Positions 1 through 7,353 of a DNA stretch of 16,228 bases are shown one piece after another. Made by a program: the position numbers and the translations under genes. Positions within the stretch are counted from its first letter, which is position 1, and each line of letters starts with the position of its first letter. Origin of the DNA: Bifidobacterium sp. (GTDB lineage Bacteria > Actinomycetota > Actinomycetes > Actinomycetales > Bifidobacteriaceae); assembly GCA_022739095.1 (NCBI GenBank), contig JAIJEI010000023.1, positions 1-16,228 of the forward strand. The letters run 5' to 3'. The notes beneath the pieces are model-generated. The model made no database searches and was not told where the DNA came from. It was given only the letters and a program-made list of their open reading frames with translations.

Positions 1-1124
1 GCGCGATCAAGCGCCAGATAGCCGAGCCCCAGATCCAGCAGTCGTCGGGCCACGTCTAGGAACGATTCGCAGATGTTGGTGGCCATCGGCCGCATGTCGG
101 GGCGCAGGGATTCCGGCACTCCGCGCACCCAATCCGCCGCCACGTCCAAGGTCATCGCGCCGGCTTCGGCCAAGTTCAGCCCGCGCACGTGCGGAGCCCG
201 GGCGACGGCGCTCAGTCGGGTGCCGCTGCAGTCGGCGCACGGCCCCTCCTTGAGGAACCGGGCCACACGCTTCAGGCCCTTCTCGTCCTTGGCTTTGGCG
301 AACGCATTCTCCACCGTGTACACGGCGTTGAAGTAGGTGAAGTCGAGTTCGGCGAAATCGTCACCTTTCTTCGGCTTGTAGAGGATGTGCTTTTTGACGG
401 CTGGCCCGTTGAATACGATGTCGCGTTCTTCGGGCGTGAGCTCGCTGAACGGCACGTTGGTGCGCACGCCCATCGCACCGCACACCTGTTTCATGAGGTC
501 CCACATGAGCGAGCCCCATGGCAGCACAGCGCCGTCGTCGATGCTTTTCGACTCGTCCGGGACCAGGGCCGCGCGGTTTACTTCGCGCACGATGCCGGTG
601 CCGGCGCAGGTCGGGCAGGCGCCGGCCGAGTTGAAGGCGAGCGATTCAGCACCGGGCGCATGGAATTCCTTGCCACAGCTGACGCAAGTAATGGGCAGTC
701 CGGCCGCCACGTTCAGCGTGGGCTCGTTGCGCGCCCCGCAATGCGAGCACACGTGCGAGGCGACGCGGGAGAACAGGAGTCGCAGGCTGTTGAGCAATTC
801 GGTCATCGTGCCGAACGTCGAGCGGATGCCGGGCACCGTGGGCCGCTGGTGCAGGGCCAGCGCGGCCGGCACGTGCAGCACTTCGTCCACCTGGGCGCGG
901 CTGGCCTGGGTCAGTCGACGGCGCGTGTACGTGGACAGCGCTTCCAAGTAGCGCCGCGAACCTTCCGCATACAGCACGCCGAGCGCCAGAGAGCTTTTGC
1001 CCGAACCGGAGACGCCGGCCACGCCCACCAGTTCACCCAGCGGAATGTCAATGTCGATGTTCTTGAGGTTATGCACGCGCGCCCCGCGCACCTCAATCGC
1101 CTGCGGCCGTTGATTGTTGGTCAT
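1..1124 (-). CDS. UvrA-like ABC ATPase (short paralogue lacking the UvrB-binding domain), 3' end outside window
   Basis: The reading frame starts with ATG at 1124 and is still open at base 1, giving about 374 N-terminal residues of a UvrA-family protein. Visible are the N-terminal signature around VRGARVHNLKNIDIDIP (residues 12-28), a Walker A GVSGSGKS (37-44), the family motif LYAEGSRRYLEALSTY, zinc-binding CxxC pairs at Cys126/129 and Cys147/150, the GACPTCAGTG knuckle (Cys170/173) and the later CADCSGTRL motif. Canonical UvrA has a UvrB-binding insertion between the first CxxC and the GACPTC motif. Here the two are separated by only about 40 residues, so this is the short class II paralogue and not the repair uvrA. 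Such proteins are ABC-type DNA-binding ATPases, some linked to tolerance of DNA-binding drugs; the role here is unknown. The start is supported by a GGAG about 10 nt upstream and by family alignment. GTG three codons upstream is an alternative. Confidence 0.9.
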   Translation of the reverse strand, partial: MTNNQRPQAIEVRGARVHNLKNIDIDIPLGELVGVAGVSGSGKSSLALGVLYAEGSRRYLEALSTYTRRRLTQASRAQVDEVLHVPAALALHQRPTVPGIRSTFGTMTELLNSLRLLFSRVASHVCSHCGARNEPTLNVAAGLPITCVSCGKEFHAPGAESLAFNSAGACPTCAGTGIVREVNRAALVPDESKSIDDGAVLPWGSLMWDLMKQVCGAMGVRTNVPFSELTPEERDIVFNGPAVKKHILYKPKKGDDFAELDFTYFNAVYTVENAFAKAKDEKGLKRVARFLKEGPCADCSGTRLSAVARAPHVRGLNLAEAGAMTLDVAADWVRGVPESLRPDMRPMATNICESFLDVARRLLDLGLGYLALDR

Positions 1125-1473
1125 GCTCGGCACTGCTCCGCCGCCGCGCTATCTGACCTCTGTTCAAGTGTCACGCCGTCACCTCTTTCTCGACTTCGCC
1201 CTTGGCTGCCGCCGCCTGAGCTTCATGGTCTCCAGTATCATCACGGCCAACGACGGCGGCCGAACGACGGACGAGAATCTTTCGTCTTGGGCACCGTCCG
1301 CCACCTGCAATTCGAACTAGCTGAACCAGCGTGACGATATTGTCGGCTATCGATCTGCCGTGATCGTAATGGACATCGTCGTCCGGAAGCACGTCACCGG
1401 TTCCGAGAGGAGTCGGCGGCGCGCTTTCATAAGGGCACACAATCCCAAGATCACACCCACAGATCAATACCGA
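1125..1473. other. Intergenic stretch between the DUF4012 and UvrA-like genes; no convincing gene
   Basis: About 350 bases separate the two minus-strand genes. A minus-strand frame from a TTG at 1467 to a TGA at 1171 is open (98 codons), but I recognise no domain and it is Arg/Ala rich in the way of a chance high-GC frame. Its TGA overlaps a GTG (1172-1174) that opens a 17-codon frame, ending in a TGA inside the ATGA of the UvrA-like start (1121-1124). A run of stop/start overlaps could mean a coupled leader or a decayed gene. I cannot choose between these and do not call a gene. Confidence 0.4.
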
Positions 1474-3232
1474 TCAATACTCGTACGTGATCGCGGGGTC
1501 GCCGATGGTCGGTGTCTGATCCAGTTTGAGGTTGGCCGAGCCGGCCGCGGTGGTCACGTCGTATTCGATGGTCACCGTGTCCTGAGGCGCTAGGGAGATG
1601 TCGTCCATGTAGGTCATATGGTCCTTGGCCTGCACCTGTGCGAAGGAACTGCCGTTCGACGCCGACACGTTGCTGACCTCGCCTCCGGCCGGCGTGTAGA
1701 TGACCACGCGGTTCACCGCCACGCCTCCCTTGGCGTTCGCCGTGATGTATTCCGGCAGGGATCCGGCCTCGCCCGGCTGCAGGGTGTTGGTGAACGAATA
1801 CGTAACGTGGTAGGTGGTGTCGCCGGTCCTCTTCACCGTCGACTTGCGCTGGATGTACCAGTCCATCTTCGAGGCCTGCATCTCGTTGGAGTAGACGCCG
1901 GTCACCGGGTTCTTCGCGTCGTTGGTGATCTCGCCGGTGACGCCGGCGCTGCGCAGCACCGCCTGATCCTCTTCGTGGAACGACCAGAAGTACAGGTGCC
2001 GCTGTTCGGCCATCCGGAGCATCGTCTTGGCGACGGTCATGAGCTTCTGCGTGTTCATGTCGCTGAACAGGTGGGCGACCGCCTGGGCGGCGGTCTCGCT
2101 GAAGTACTGGTCCTGAGCGGAGGGCGTCAGTTCCTTGTAGGCGCCGTTGAGCAGGAATTCGGCGGTGTTCGACCCGTTGAGCACGCGCCCGTCGGACAGG
2201 GTCACGTCGCCGGTGGCGCCGATCATCGCCTGCAGCGCGACGGGGTCGAGCGACATCACGCCGTCGGACGATCCGCCGAACGGAGCCGCCTGCCAGAACT
2301 TCTGGGCCATGGACGCGACGCGCGGGAAGTCCGGCGTGGACGAAAGATTATGGATGACTTGACCGAAGTACAGTCCGCTGTACAGCGTGCCGTCACCGTC
2401 TTGGTTGATGTCATCCAACGCGGCGTTGGAGGGGGAACTCGGCATCCGCGTGGAACTCCCCCACCGCGATCTTGCCGTTGTCCGCGCTGAAGGAACCGGC
2501 CGAACCGATCAGGCCGCCGGTTCCGCGGATCTCGGAATTCGTCTGGGCCAGCAGCACGTAGTTGCGGGCGCCGTTCGCACCGAGGAAGTTCGGCAGCATG
2601 TTGAGCATGCCGCTCAGGTTTTCGGTCACCTGCGCCAGGGCGGCCATCTGCGTCTTGCCGTTCTGCAGCGCGTTGTTCACCACGCCGAGTTTGGCGTCGG
2701 GAAGATCCTGGATCGTCCTGGCCTGCGATTGCACGGACTGGTCGACCGTGGCAAGCTGCTGCGCCGCGGCGATGATCGGCTCCATGTTGAGTTGCCCATC
2801 GCCACTGGAGAGGCTGGCACCGGTCAGTGTGGTGACGACCTTGCCCAGCTGGGGCAGCGTGGTCTGCGCGAAGTCATCGATGGTACCGATGGCGGTGCGC
2901 GCCGTCTTCACGTCACCGCCGACCACGGGCATCTTCTCCGCCAGCGTCCACAGACCGCCGCTGACATCCTGCTTGGCGGCGGCCGCCTCCTTCTGGATGT
3001 AGCTCACGTCGGACAGTGCCTTGACCATGTCGTCGGTGGAACCGTCCTTGATGACCTTGGCCGCGTTGACGACATTGTTGAGGTGCGCTTTGGCGCTCAT
3101 CGCCGACTTGTACAGTTTGAATCCGCTGAAGCCGGCCGCCGCGGCGCACACGACCAGCAACAGCAGCACGACGAGCAGCGCGTTGCGAACGCGATGGGTT
3201 GTCCTGGTGACCGTGCGTGCGTGTGATGGCAT
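1474..3232 (-). CDS. DUF4012 membrane-anchored surface protein, split by a frameshift
   Basis: Two overlapping minus-strand frames, 3232-2411 and 2445-1474, together make one DUF4012-type protein of about 585 residues. The N-terminus is basic, followed by one transmembrane segment (roughly residues 17-38, rich in L/V/A), a helical extracellular part, then the family motif LLAQTNSEIRGTGGLIGS and, after the shift, TLYSGLYFGQVIHN and the Ser/Thr-rich beta-type C-terminal half ending AITYEY. The first frame ends right after the residues ADAEFP, where the second continues with PSNAALDDINQDG. Removing one G from the G5 run at 2431-2435 joins them perfectly. The start at 3232 has an AAGGAAG ribosome site. 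The family is common beside exopolysaccharide loci in actinobacteria, but its biochemical role is not established. The frameshift may be a sequencing slip, a real pseudogene or a switch. Confidence 0.85.
2431..2435 (-). other. G5 homopolymer at the DUF4012 frameshift
   Basis: The run of five G (C on the coding strand) is the only place where a single-base deletion restores the full DUF4012 frame. With four bases the coding strand reads GAG TTC CCC TCC AAC (E F P S N), continuing in the downstream frame. Confidence 0.75.
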
Positions 3233-3326
3233 GGGCTACTTCCTTACGTTATGACATGTATCGATACTGGCTGGCTGTCCGGTTACGCTTTCGCTGGACG
3301 GGTAGCCCGGCGGACGGCACGTAGCA

Positions 3327-3341
3327 GTGCACGACGTGCAC
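3327..3341. promoter_or_regulatory. Palindrome GTGCAC-GAC-GTGCAC, possible operator
   Basis: Two copies of the self-complementary hexamer GTGCAC are separated by three bases, giving a near-perfect 15-bp dyad about 95 bp upstream of the DUF4012 start. The position suits a regulator-binding site, but no regulator is encoded in the window and the assignment is a guess. Confidence 0.25.
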
Positions 3342-3436
3342 ATCGCGTATGATGCCGGGGGTTGTCAGCGCGGCTGACTGGGGTGGCCGCGGACCGGTAC
3401 CTGGACTTGCAGCTGCCCTCCGGCGATGCGTGTCAC

Positions 3437-3461
3437 CTGCAGCGGGGAACGTCCGCTGCAG
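3437..3461. other. Strong hairpin, 9-bp perfect stem
   Basis: CTGCAGCGG (3437-3445) pairs exactly with CCGCTGCAG (3453-3461) around a 7-base loop. There is no T-tract on either strand, so it is not a typical intrinsic terminator. It may be a protein-binding site or part of a decayed mobile element. Confidence 0.4.
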
Positions 3462-3956
3462 TTACGGCTATTACCGGCCAGCCGACAGCAATCGCTGGTT
3501 TAGTTGTTGGTCTTTTCCGGCTGGTCACCCGTTCCCATGAGCTGGCATGCACCTTTCAGCGAGTATCTCTCCTACCGCATGCCAGTCTACCCATGCCCGC
3601 GGGATAACCCAAAAGGCCTTGCAGGAATACCGAATTTCTTTACCTTTGGTCCTGATCGTTCGCCGGCTCGACCTCATCCAGCCGGCCGATCCCCGGAGGC
3701 GGAACCAGCGGAATCCTCGTGGCCGGGAATGCGATCGTTCCCGCTTGTGCGATGGCGGATGCGCGCAACGCCAGCCACAGGTACGAGACCGACTACTTCC
3801 GTACAGGATCCGTTGTGGTCGCATTCCATCGTTCAGCGCAACGGGTCATAACGCTCTAAACGCTGCCAGCCATGTACAACGGCACATCTCGGATCGGCCC
3901 GACATCCCGAGACCGGTCAGCAGAGAAACGATAAGCAAGCGGATAACCGTGCCTAA

Positions 3957-4047
3957 TCTACGAAATCAGGCGCACTTTTCGCACTTCGATCTACAAAATC
4001 AGGCGGACTTTTGACGCTTCAGCACACGAAATCAGTCATATGACAAC
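3957..4047. repeat. Three tandem iteron-like repeats, probable insertion-sequence end remnant
   Basis: Three copies of a unit built on CTAC(G/A)AAATCAGGCG(C/G)ACTTTT lie about 32-34 bases apart: at 3958 and 3991, nearly identical over 22 bases, and a shorter third at 4026 that keeps only ACGAAATCAG. Read on the minus strand the block begins with TGT at 4047. Spaced multiple repeats at one end, starting TGT, are typical of IS21-family ends, where the transposase binds several internal repeats. No istA/istB gene or second end lies in the window, so this would be an orphan end. Iterons of a lost plasmid origin are an alternative. Confidence 0.4.
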
Positions 4048-4141
4048 AGACGCGATAATACCCCACCAGTCGCATAGCGATTCCATCCAATCATTCGCTC
4101 TTCGTGCAGGTGCCTTGCTCCTATTTAGTGGCCCACCCACC

Positions 4142-4193
4142 GTGTTTAGTTAACTGATGGGTTGAGTGGTGACGCCGACTTGACTAAAAACAG
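4142..4193. mobile_element. Partial MITE-like element or IS end (first copy of the 19-bp repeat)
   Basis: CCGACTTGACTAAAAACAG at 4175-4193 is repeated exactly at 5230-5248. Upstream, GTGTTTAGTTAACT (from 4142) is an imperfect inverse of the same sequence, so the block may be a shortened copy of the element described at 5152-5248. It sits exactly at the 5' break of the DUF4913 fragment, which loses its N-terminal half at this point, so the element probably marks the deletion or insertion junction. Confidence 0.4.
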
Positions 4194-4532
4194 GTGAGCG
4201 ACTGGTGGCGCTATCCGGCGCTCGTGTTCCCGCTCGACGCCATGTGGCGCGCCTACGAGAACGCGCGCAAGGCACCCGGCCAGATGATGATCTTCTACAT
4301 CCAGGCGGCGTCGATGCTCGACCGCGTTTTCGACAAGGACCGTGGCATCGTCGCCAGCCTCGACTGCAAGCAGCAGCTCACCAGGAAGGGCGAACCGCTG
4401 CCCTGCGAACGCCCGAACCGGGCATGGCGCGAACCGGTCCTGGAAACGTTGTCGGTCCCCGCCGCGAACGACAAGGGCGACAAGGAAACCACCATCACGC
4501 CAACAAGGAGGAGAAACAATGGCTCAAACTGA
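4194..4532 (+). pseudogene. DUF4913 protein, C-terminal fragment (conjugative or plasmid element gene)
   Basis: From the junction at 4194 the frame encodes a fragment beginning VSDWWRYPALVFPLDAMWRAYENARK and continuing through MIFYIQAASMLDRVFDKDRG to LPCERPNRAW. This matches the end of DUF4913 proteins (tryptophan-rich WW-x-HPEAVARLDALWRAWE signature and a final LP-x-EPPP-x-W motif), found on actinobacterial integrative and conjugative elements and plasmids; function unknown. The N-terminal half of the family is missing. The GTG at 4194 has no ribosome site and is preceded in frame by a TAA inside the repeat, so I treat it as a truncated relic. Its stop lies just past the start of the next gene (4519), an overlap typical of a compact transfer operon. 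GC is clearly higher than in the biosynthetic island. Confidence 0.65.
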
Positions 4533-5550
4533 TCCCGAGGACGGCTTCGACCAGATCATGGTCCAGAGCTGGAACAGCGTCGCCCAGCAGCTGCGCACCC
4601 TGCACAACGAGCTGAGCGGCGACCGCGCGCGCCGCAGGGAACGCGCCGAACGCGCCGTCCAGAACGAACGCTACGAGCAGACCAGACGGCAGCAGCAATC
4701 CATCCGCCTCGAACAATGGGAGATGGACAACAGGGAACGCCTCGACAAGGGGTTCGAGTCCACCCTGAACGCGACCGTGCTTGCCGACGGCGACGGCTGG
4801 AGGAAGATGCGCGACTCGTCCCTCTTGCAAGGATGGATGGTCGCCGACCAACTGGAGGGCAACGACCCCGGCTTCCGCAGGCAGATCATCCTGGCGAAGG
4901 CCCGGCTGAAGGACGAATGGTCGAAACGCCACCCGGAAACCCACATCGACGCCGCGGCCGACCAATTGGCCAACCACGTGAACATCGCCTACACCGACCA
5001 GTCGCCCGCGTTGCAGGCCACCCTGAACGCCTTCAACACGGCCGGCGTGCCCGTGGACCTGCAACGGGTGGAGGACGCGCAGGCGTTCCAGGCCGCGCAC
5101 GGCGACGACGCCACGTTCTTCGTGGACTCGCGGCTCACCGGCCAATGGACGGTGTGTTTTGTCAAGTTGGAGTAGGCCGTTTCGGCGTTTCTTTTAGTCC
5201 GAAAAAAATTAGTGACGAAACACGAAACACCGACTTGACTAAAAACAGTCGAAATCCCCGCGCCCGTGGAGGAACACGCGAGACCCGCCGGCCAGGAACG
5301 GCCTCCGGCACCCGAGCCCGAGACCGCAGGAGGCAGCGACCTGACGACCGGAGAGCCCGACGGGCACGAGGAGACGCCGCTCGACCTGAACGAACCCGAG
5401 TCCTGGTCCGGGCCCGACCCGTTCGGCGAATTCTCTCCCGCCATAGAATCCTCCATGAACCCCGCAGGCCAGTACATGCCCGACTCGGCCAACGTCTCGC
5501 TGCCGGAGGCCCCGGCCCTGCGGCCCAAGACGAACGGGAACGCACGCTGA
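4519..5550 (+). pseudogene. Mobile-element protein of unknown function, interrupted by a ~95 bp insertion
   Basis: The start ATG at 4519 has an excellent AAGGAGG ribosome site 8-9 bases upstream. The first 211 or so residues are hydrophilic and mostly helical, with an Arg/Glu/Gln-rich likely coiled coil around residues 30-75. The frame is then broken at about 5152 by a MITE-like insert and stops at TAG 5173-5175. Directly after the insert the same frame resumes with VEIPAPVEEHARP and continues as a Pro/Glu/Asp-rich tail to TGA at 5548-5550. Removing 96 bases rejoins ...LTGQWT to VEIPAP without a frame change, so this was one protein of about 311 residues. I do not recognise the family. The position between DUF4913 and another coupled gene points to a transfer-region gene of an integrative element. 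Confidence 0.55.
5152..5248. mobile_element. MITE-like insert with terminal inverted repeats
   Basis: The block is bounded by GTGTTTTGTCAAGTTGG on the left (5154-5170) and CCGACTTGACTAAAAACAG on the right (5230-5248), which are imperfect inverses of each other. The inside is AT-rich and non-coding (TTTCTTTTAGTCCG, AATTAGTGACG), unlike the GC-rich gene on both sides. It is about 95 bp and interrupts an otherwise continuous reading frame in phase. A possible 2-base duplication (GT at 5152-5153 and 5248-5249) flanks it. No transposase is encoded, so it would depend on one elsewhere in the genome. Confidence 0.55.
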
Positions 5551-5600
5551 TGTCTCTACCCGAAGACCGAAAGGCCGTATCGCGGCCATCGTTGTTATGA
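5550..5600 (+). pseudogene. 5' stub of a third mobile-element gene
   Basis: The TGA of the preceding gene overlaps an ATG by one base (TGATG), the usual coupled start in transfer operons. Only about seven codons (MSLPEDR) look like gene sequence before the frame runs into the hairpin at 5569-5620 and a stop at 5598-5600. The gene seems to have been cut off here by the joining of the biosynthetic island. Confidence 0.35.
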
Positions 5601-5620
5601 TTATCGCGTTACGGCCTTTC
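5569..5620. terminator. Hairpin terminator at the end of the biosynthetic operon
   Basis: GAAAGGCCGTATCGCG (5569-5584) pairs with CGCGTTACGGCCTTTC (5605-5620) with one mismatch across a 20-base loop. The AAAGGCC...GGCCTTT form is a common actinobacterial bidirectional terminator, with short T runs instead of a long U-tract. It lies about 25 bases beyond the stop of the phosphopantetheinyl transferase gene, the last of the minus-strand unit. Confidence 0.6.
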
Positions 5621-5644
5621 CCGTTCATTGCACTGATGCACTTT

Positions 5645-6412
5645 CTACGAGAAGGATGCTTTGTTTATAACCTCAATCGCCCTTGAATCAACAAAATGAT
5701 AAGCCAGACATACGTCATGATGGTAGGACGCTAGGGCTCCGATATACTCACCGTCGGTACGGTCGAAATTATAAACGAAAATTTCCGGACTCAAAGCCTC
5801 ACCGACCCATGATTGCCCATGGAGTGCTCCACCACCGAAACGAATTGGATTCCTTGAGCAATCTAAGAAACGCAACGGCATGGACAGGCCAGTCCCGACA
5901 AGCTTCGCCACAGATTCTTTGCGCACCCACATATAGAGGAACGCGTCATAATCAGAACCGACCAAAACTTGTTCTGATGCGGTCAGCACTGTATAGGGAA
6001 TATACGGCACAGCTTTATGACATTGTTCAATATCGACACCGATGGGGTAGTCGGATTTCGCAACAATGACACGGGTGCCGGAATGCGATATGGAAAACCA
6101 ACCTTTGGAAGTGTCTGAAAACTTGGGTTTGCCGTAAGCCGAAAGCGTAATCATATCACCGCAAAGCAATTCTTCCAACGGAATACCGAAGGCATGAGCT
6201 ACAAGCCATCGACCGGTAAGGGTCTGCGCTTGCGACATTCGATTGGTCATGCCAATGACACGGCAGGAAAATGAATTTTCTGATTCACGCAATATAGATT
6301 CGCAATCATGGTAGATGGAAGGAATCACCGATGTTTCATAGCAGTCCACGACTAGTCCTGTGCCAGAACGATGGCTTTCACTGTCGAGAATCGAGGATAG
6401 CGTTTTAATCAT
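5645..6412 (-). CDS. Sfp-type 4'-phosphopantetheinyl transferase
   Basis: The 255-residue product transfers 4'-phosphopantetheine from coenzyme A to the carrier domains of the neighbouring NRPS and PKS, turning them from apo to holo form. It shows the Sfp/ACPS motifs in order: YGKPKF (93-98), WFSISHSG (105-112), IGVDIE (124-129, metal-binding Asp127 and Glu129) and WVRKESVAKLVGTGLS (162-177, with Glu166 and Lys170). Length and motif spacing fit the Sfp group and not the short AcpS group. The ATG at 6412 overlaps the stop of the acyltransferase gene as ATGA, so it is translated in a coupled way. It is the last gene before the hairpin. Its presence inside the cluster makes the pathway independent of host carrier-protein activation. 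Confidence 0.92.
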   Translation of the reverse strand: MIKTLSSILDSESHRSGTGLVVDCYETSVIPSIYHDCESILRESENSFSCRVIGMTNRMSQAQTLTGRWLVAHAFGIPLEELLCGDMITLSAYGKPKFSDTSKGWFSISHSGTRVIVAKSDYPIGVDIEQCHKAVPYIPYTVLTASEQVLVGSDYDAFLYMWVRKESVAKLVGTGLSMPLRFLDCSRNPIRFGGGALHGQSWVGEALSPEIFVYNFDRTDGEYIGALASYHHDVCLAYHFVDSRAIEVINKASFS

Positions 6413-7353
6413 GACGTAAGTAAGGTATTCGGAATATCATCCAATTGAGTTATAGCAAGGGGACTATGACGCGGTGCCATTTCGTTGACGTATCGGCACA
6501 ACGTGGTATTGGGACCAATCTCGATGATTGAATTACCATCCGGGTTCGGCCTAACCCCGCCAGCAGTGAGAAGAGACGGCAACGTTGACACAAAATCCGT
6601 GGGACGCACAATCTGCTCCGTTAATCGCGAAGTCCATGACGGTATGTCTTTGATTGACTGATCCACATACACATATTCCGCTGCATGACTGTCAAAGTGT
6701 TTGCACTCAGGGTTGAAAGCGGCAGCGGCCGATTTCAACAACTTGGTATGAAACGCTCCACAAACCTGCACGTCAACAGATCGTATGTTCATCATGTTAA
6801 ACAACTCTTTCGCTTGCGCCAACGCACTGGTGGTTCCCCCGATAACGGTCTCGCCGAATGAATTATAATTGGCTGGATATATATGACCACCGAGACGAGT
6901 GACGATTTCGCATACATACGCTATGACCTCTGTATCATAGGTCATCACTGCCATCATGCCAGAATCAACCGCTTCACTGCAATGCTGCATACATAATCCA
7001 CGGGAAATGACCATATGCAATAGCTCCTCATAGGGGCTCACTGCCGCAGCATACAATGCTGTATACAATCCCAGACTATGCCCATAATAGAGATTCCCCG
7101 TTGGAGTCATTGCATGGCCTGATCGCCGATCAAGTTCGTCGAAAAGCAATGACTCATAAACAAAAATAATCGGCTGCATGTACCACGTCTCCGTCGCATG
7201 TCCGTATGCGAACATGGAAGGGATGTCAGAGAACCCTAATAGTTCAGACAACTCTTGGAACCTTTGGATTCCTGCGGTATTGGATAAGATGCTTCGCAAA
7301 GCTGACGAGGAAGGCATGGCCCCTTGTCCGTCAAACAGGATGATGTGTGTCAT
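6409..7353 (-). CDS. Discrete (trans-acting) malonyl-type acyltransferase
   Basis: This 314-residue FabD-like protein loads an extender unit onto the carrier domain of the adjacent PKS, which has no acyltransferase domain of its own. Visible are the opening FDGQGAM (FPGQGSQ in the family), the nucleophile elbow GHSLGLY (Ser93), the conserved Arg in ISRGLCMQ (Arg118), ANYNSFGETVIGG (161-173) and GAFHTKLL with the catalytic His202. GAFH is the form usual in malonyl-selective enzymes. One departure is Leu instead of the usual Glu after GHSLG. The ATG at 7353 overlaps the PKS stop as ATGA and its own stop overlaps the PPTase start. Housekeeping FabD is less likely given the setting and divergence. 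Confidence 0.9.
   Translation of the reverse strand: MTHIILFDGQGAMPSSSALRSILSNTAGIQRFQELSELLGFSDIPSMFAYGHATETWYMQPIIFVYESLLFDELDRRSGHAMTPTGNLYYGHSLGLYTALYAAAVSPYEELLHMVISRGLCMQHCSEAVDSGMMAVMTYDTEVIAYVCEIVTRLGGHIYPANYNSFGETVIGGTTSALAQAKELFNMMNIRSVDVQVCGAFHTKLLKSAAAAFNPECKHFDSHAAEYVYVDQSIKDIPSWTSRLTEQIVRPTDFVSTLPSLLTAGGVRPNPDGNSIIEIGPNTTLCRYVNEMAPRHSPLAITQLDDIPNTLLTS

Larger units (their letters stand above)
3233..3956. other. Gene-free intergenic region with short dyads
   Basis: No frame on either strand shows recognisable protein sequence; the open frames here are short, Arg/Pro rich and without ribosome sites. The part next to 3232 must hold the promoter and leader of the DUF4012 gene, but I see no clear -35/-10 pair. 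I see no tRNA. The region includes the two dyads listed separately and then grades into mobile-element debris. Confidence 0.5.

Noticed and set aside
189..1334. Long plus-strand open frame of 381 codons
   Set aside because: It is antisense to the clear UvrA-like gene, with a biased Arg/His/Ala composition and no domain; a high-GC shadow frame.
1171..1467. 98-codon minus-strand frame starting with TTG between DUF4012 and UvrA-like genes
   Set aside because: Rare start, no good ribosome site, no recognisable domain; mentioned in the intergenic entry but not called.
1618..3226. Two long plus-strand frames opposite the DUF4012 gene
   Set aside because: Their sequence is rich in Arg, Gly, His and Val as expected for an antisense shadow, while the minus strand carries recognisable DUF4012 motifs.
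3957..4047. Possible CRISPR array
   Set aside because: Only two good repeats and a partial third, spacers about 10 bases, repeats not identical and no cas gene.
4495..5145. 216-codon minus-strand frame opposite the mobile-element gene
   Set aside because: Val/Gly/Leu/Arg-rich shadow; the plus strand has a strong AAGGAGG site and sensible protein composition.
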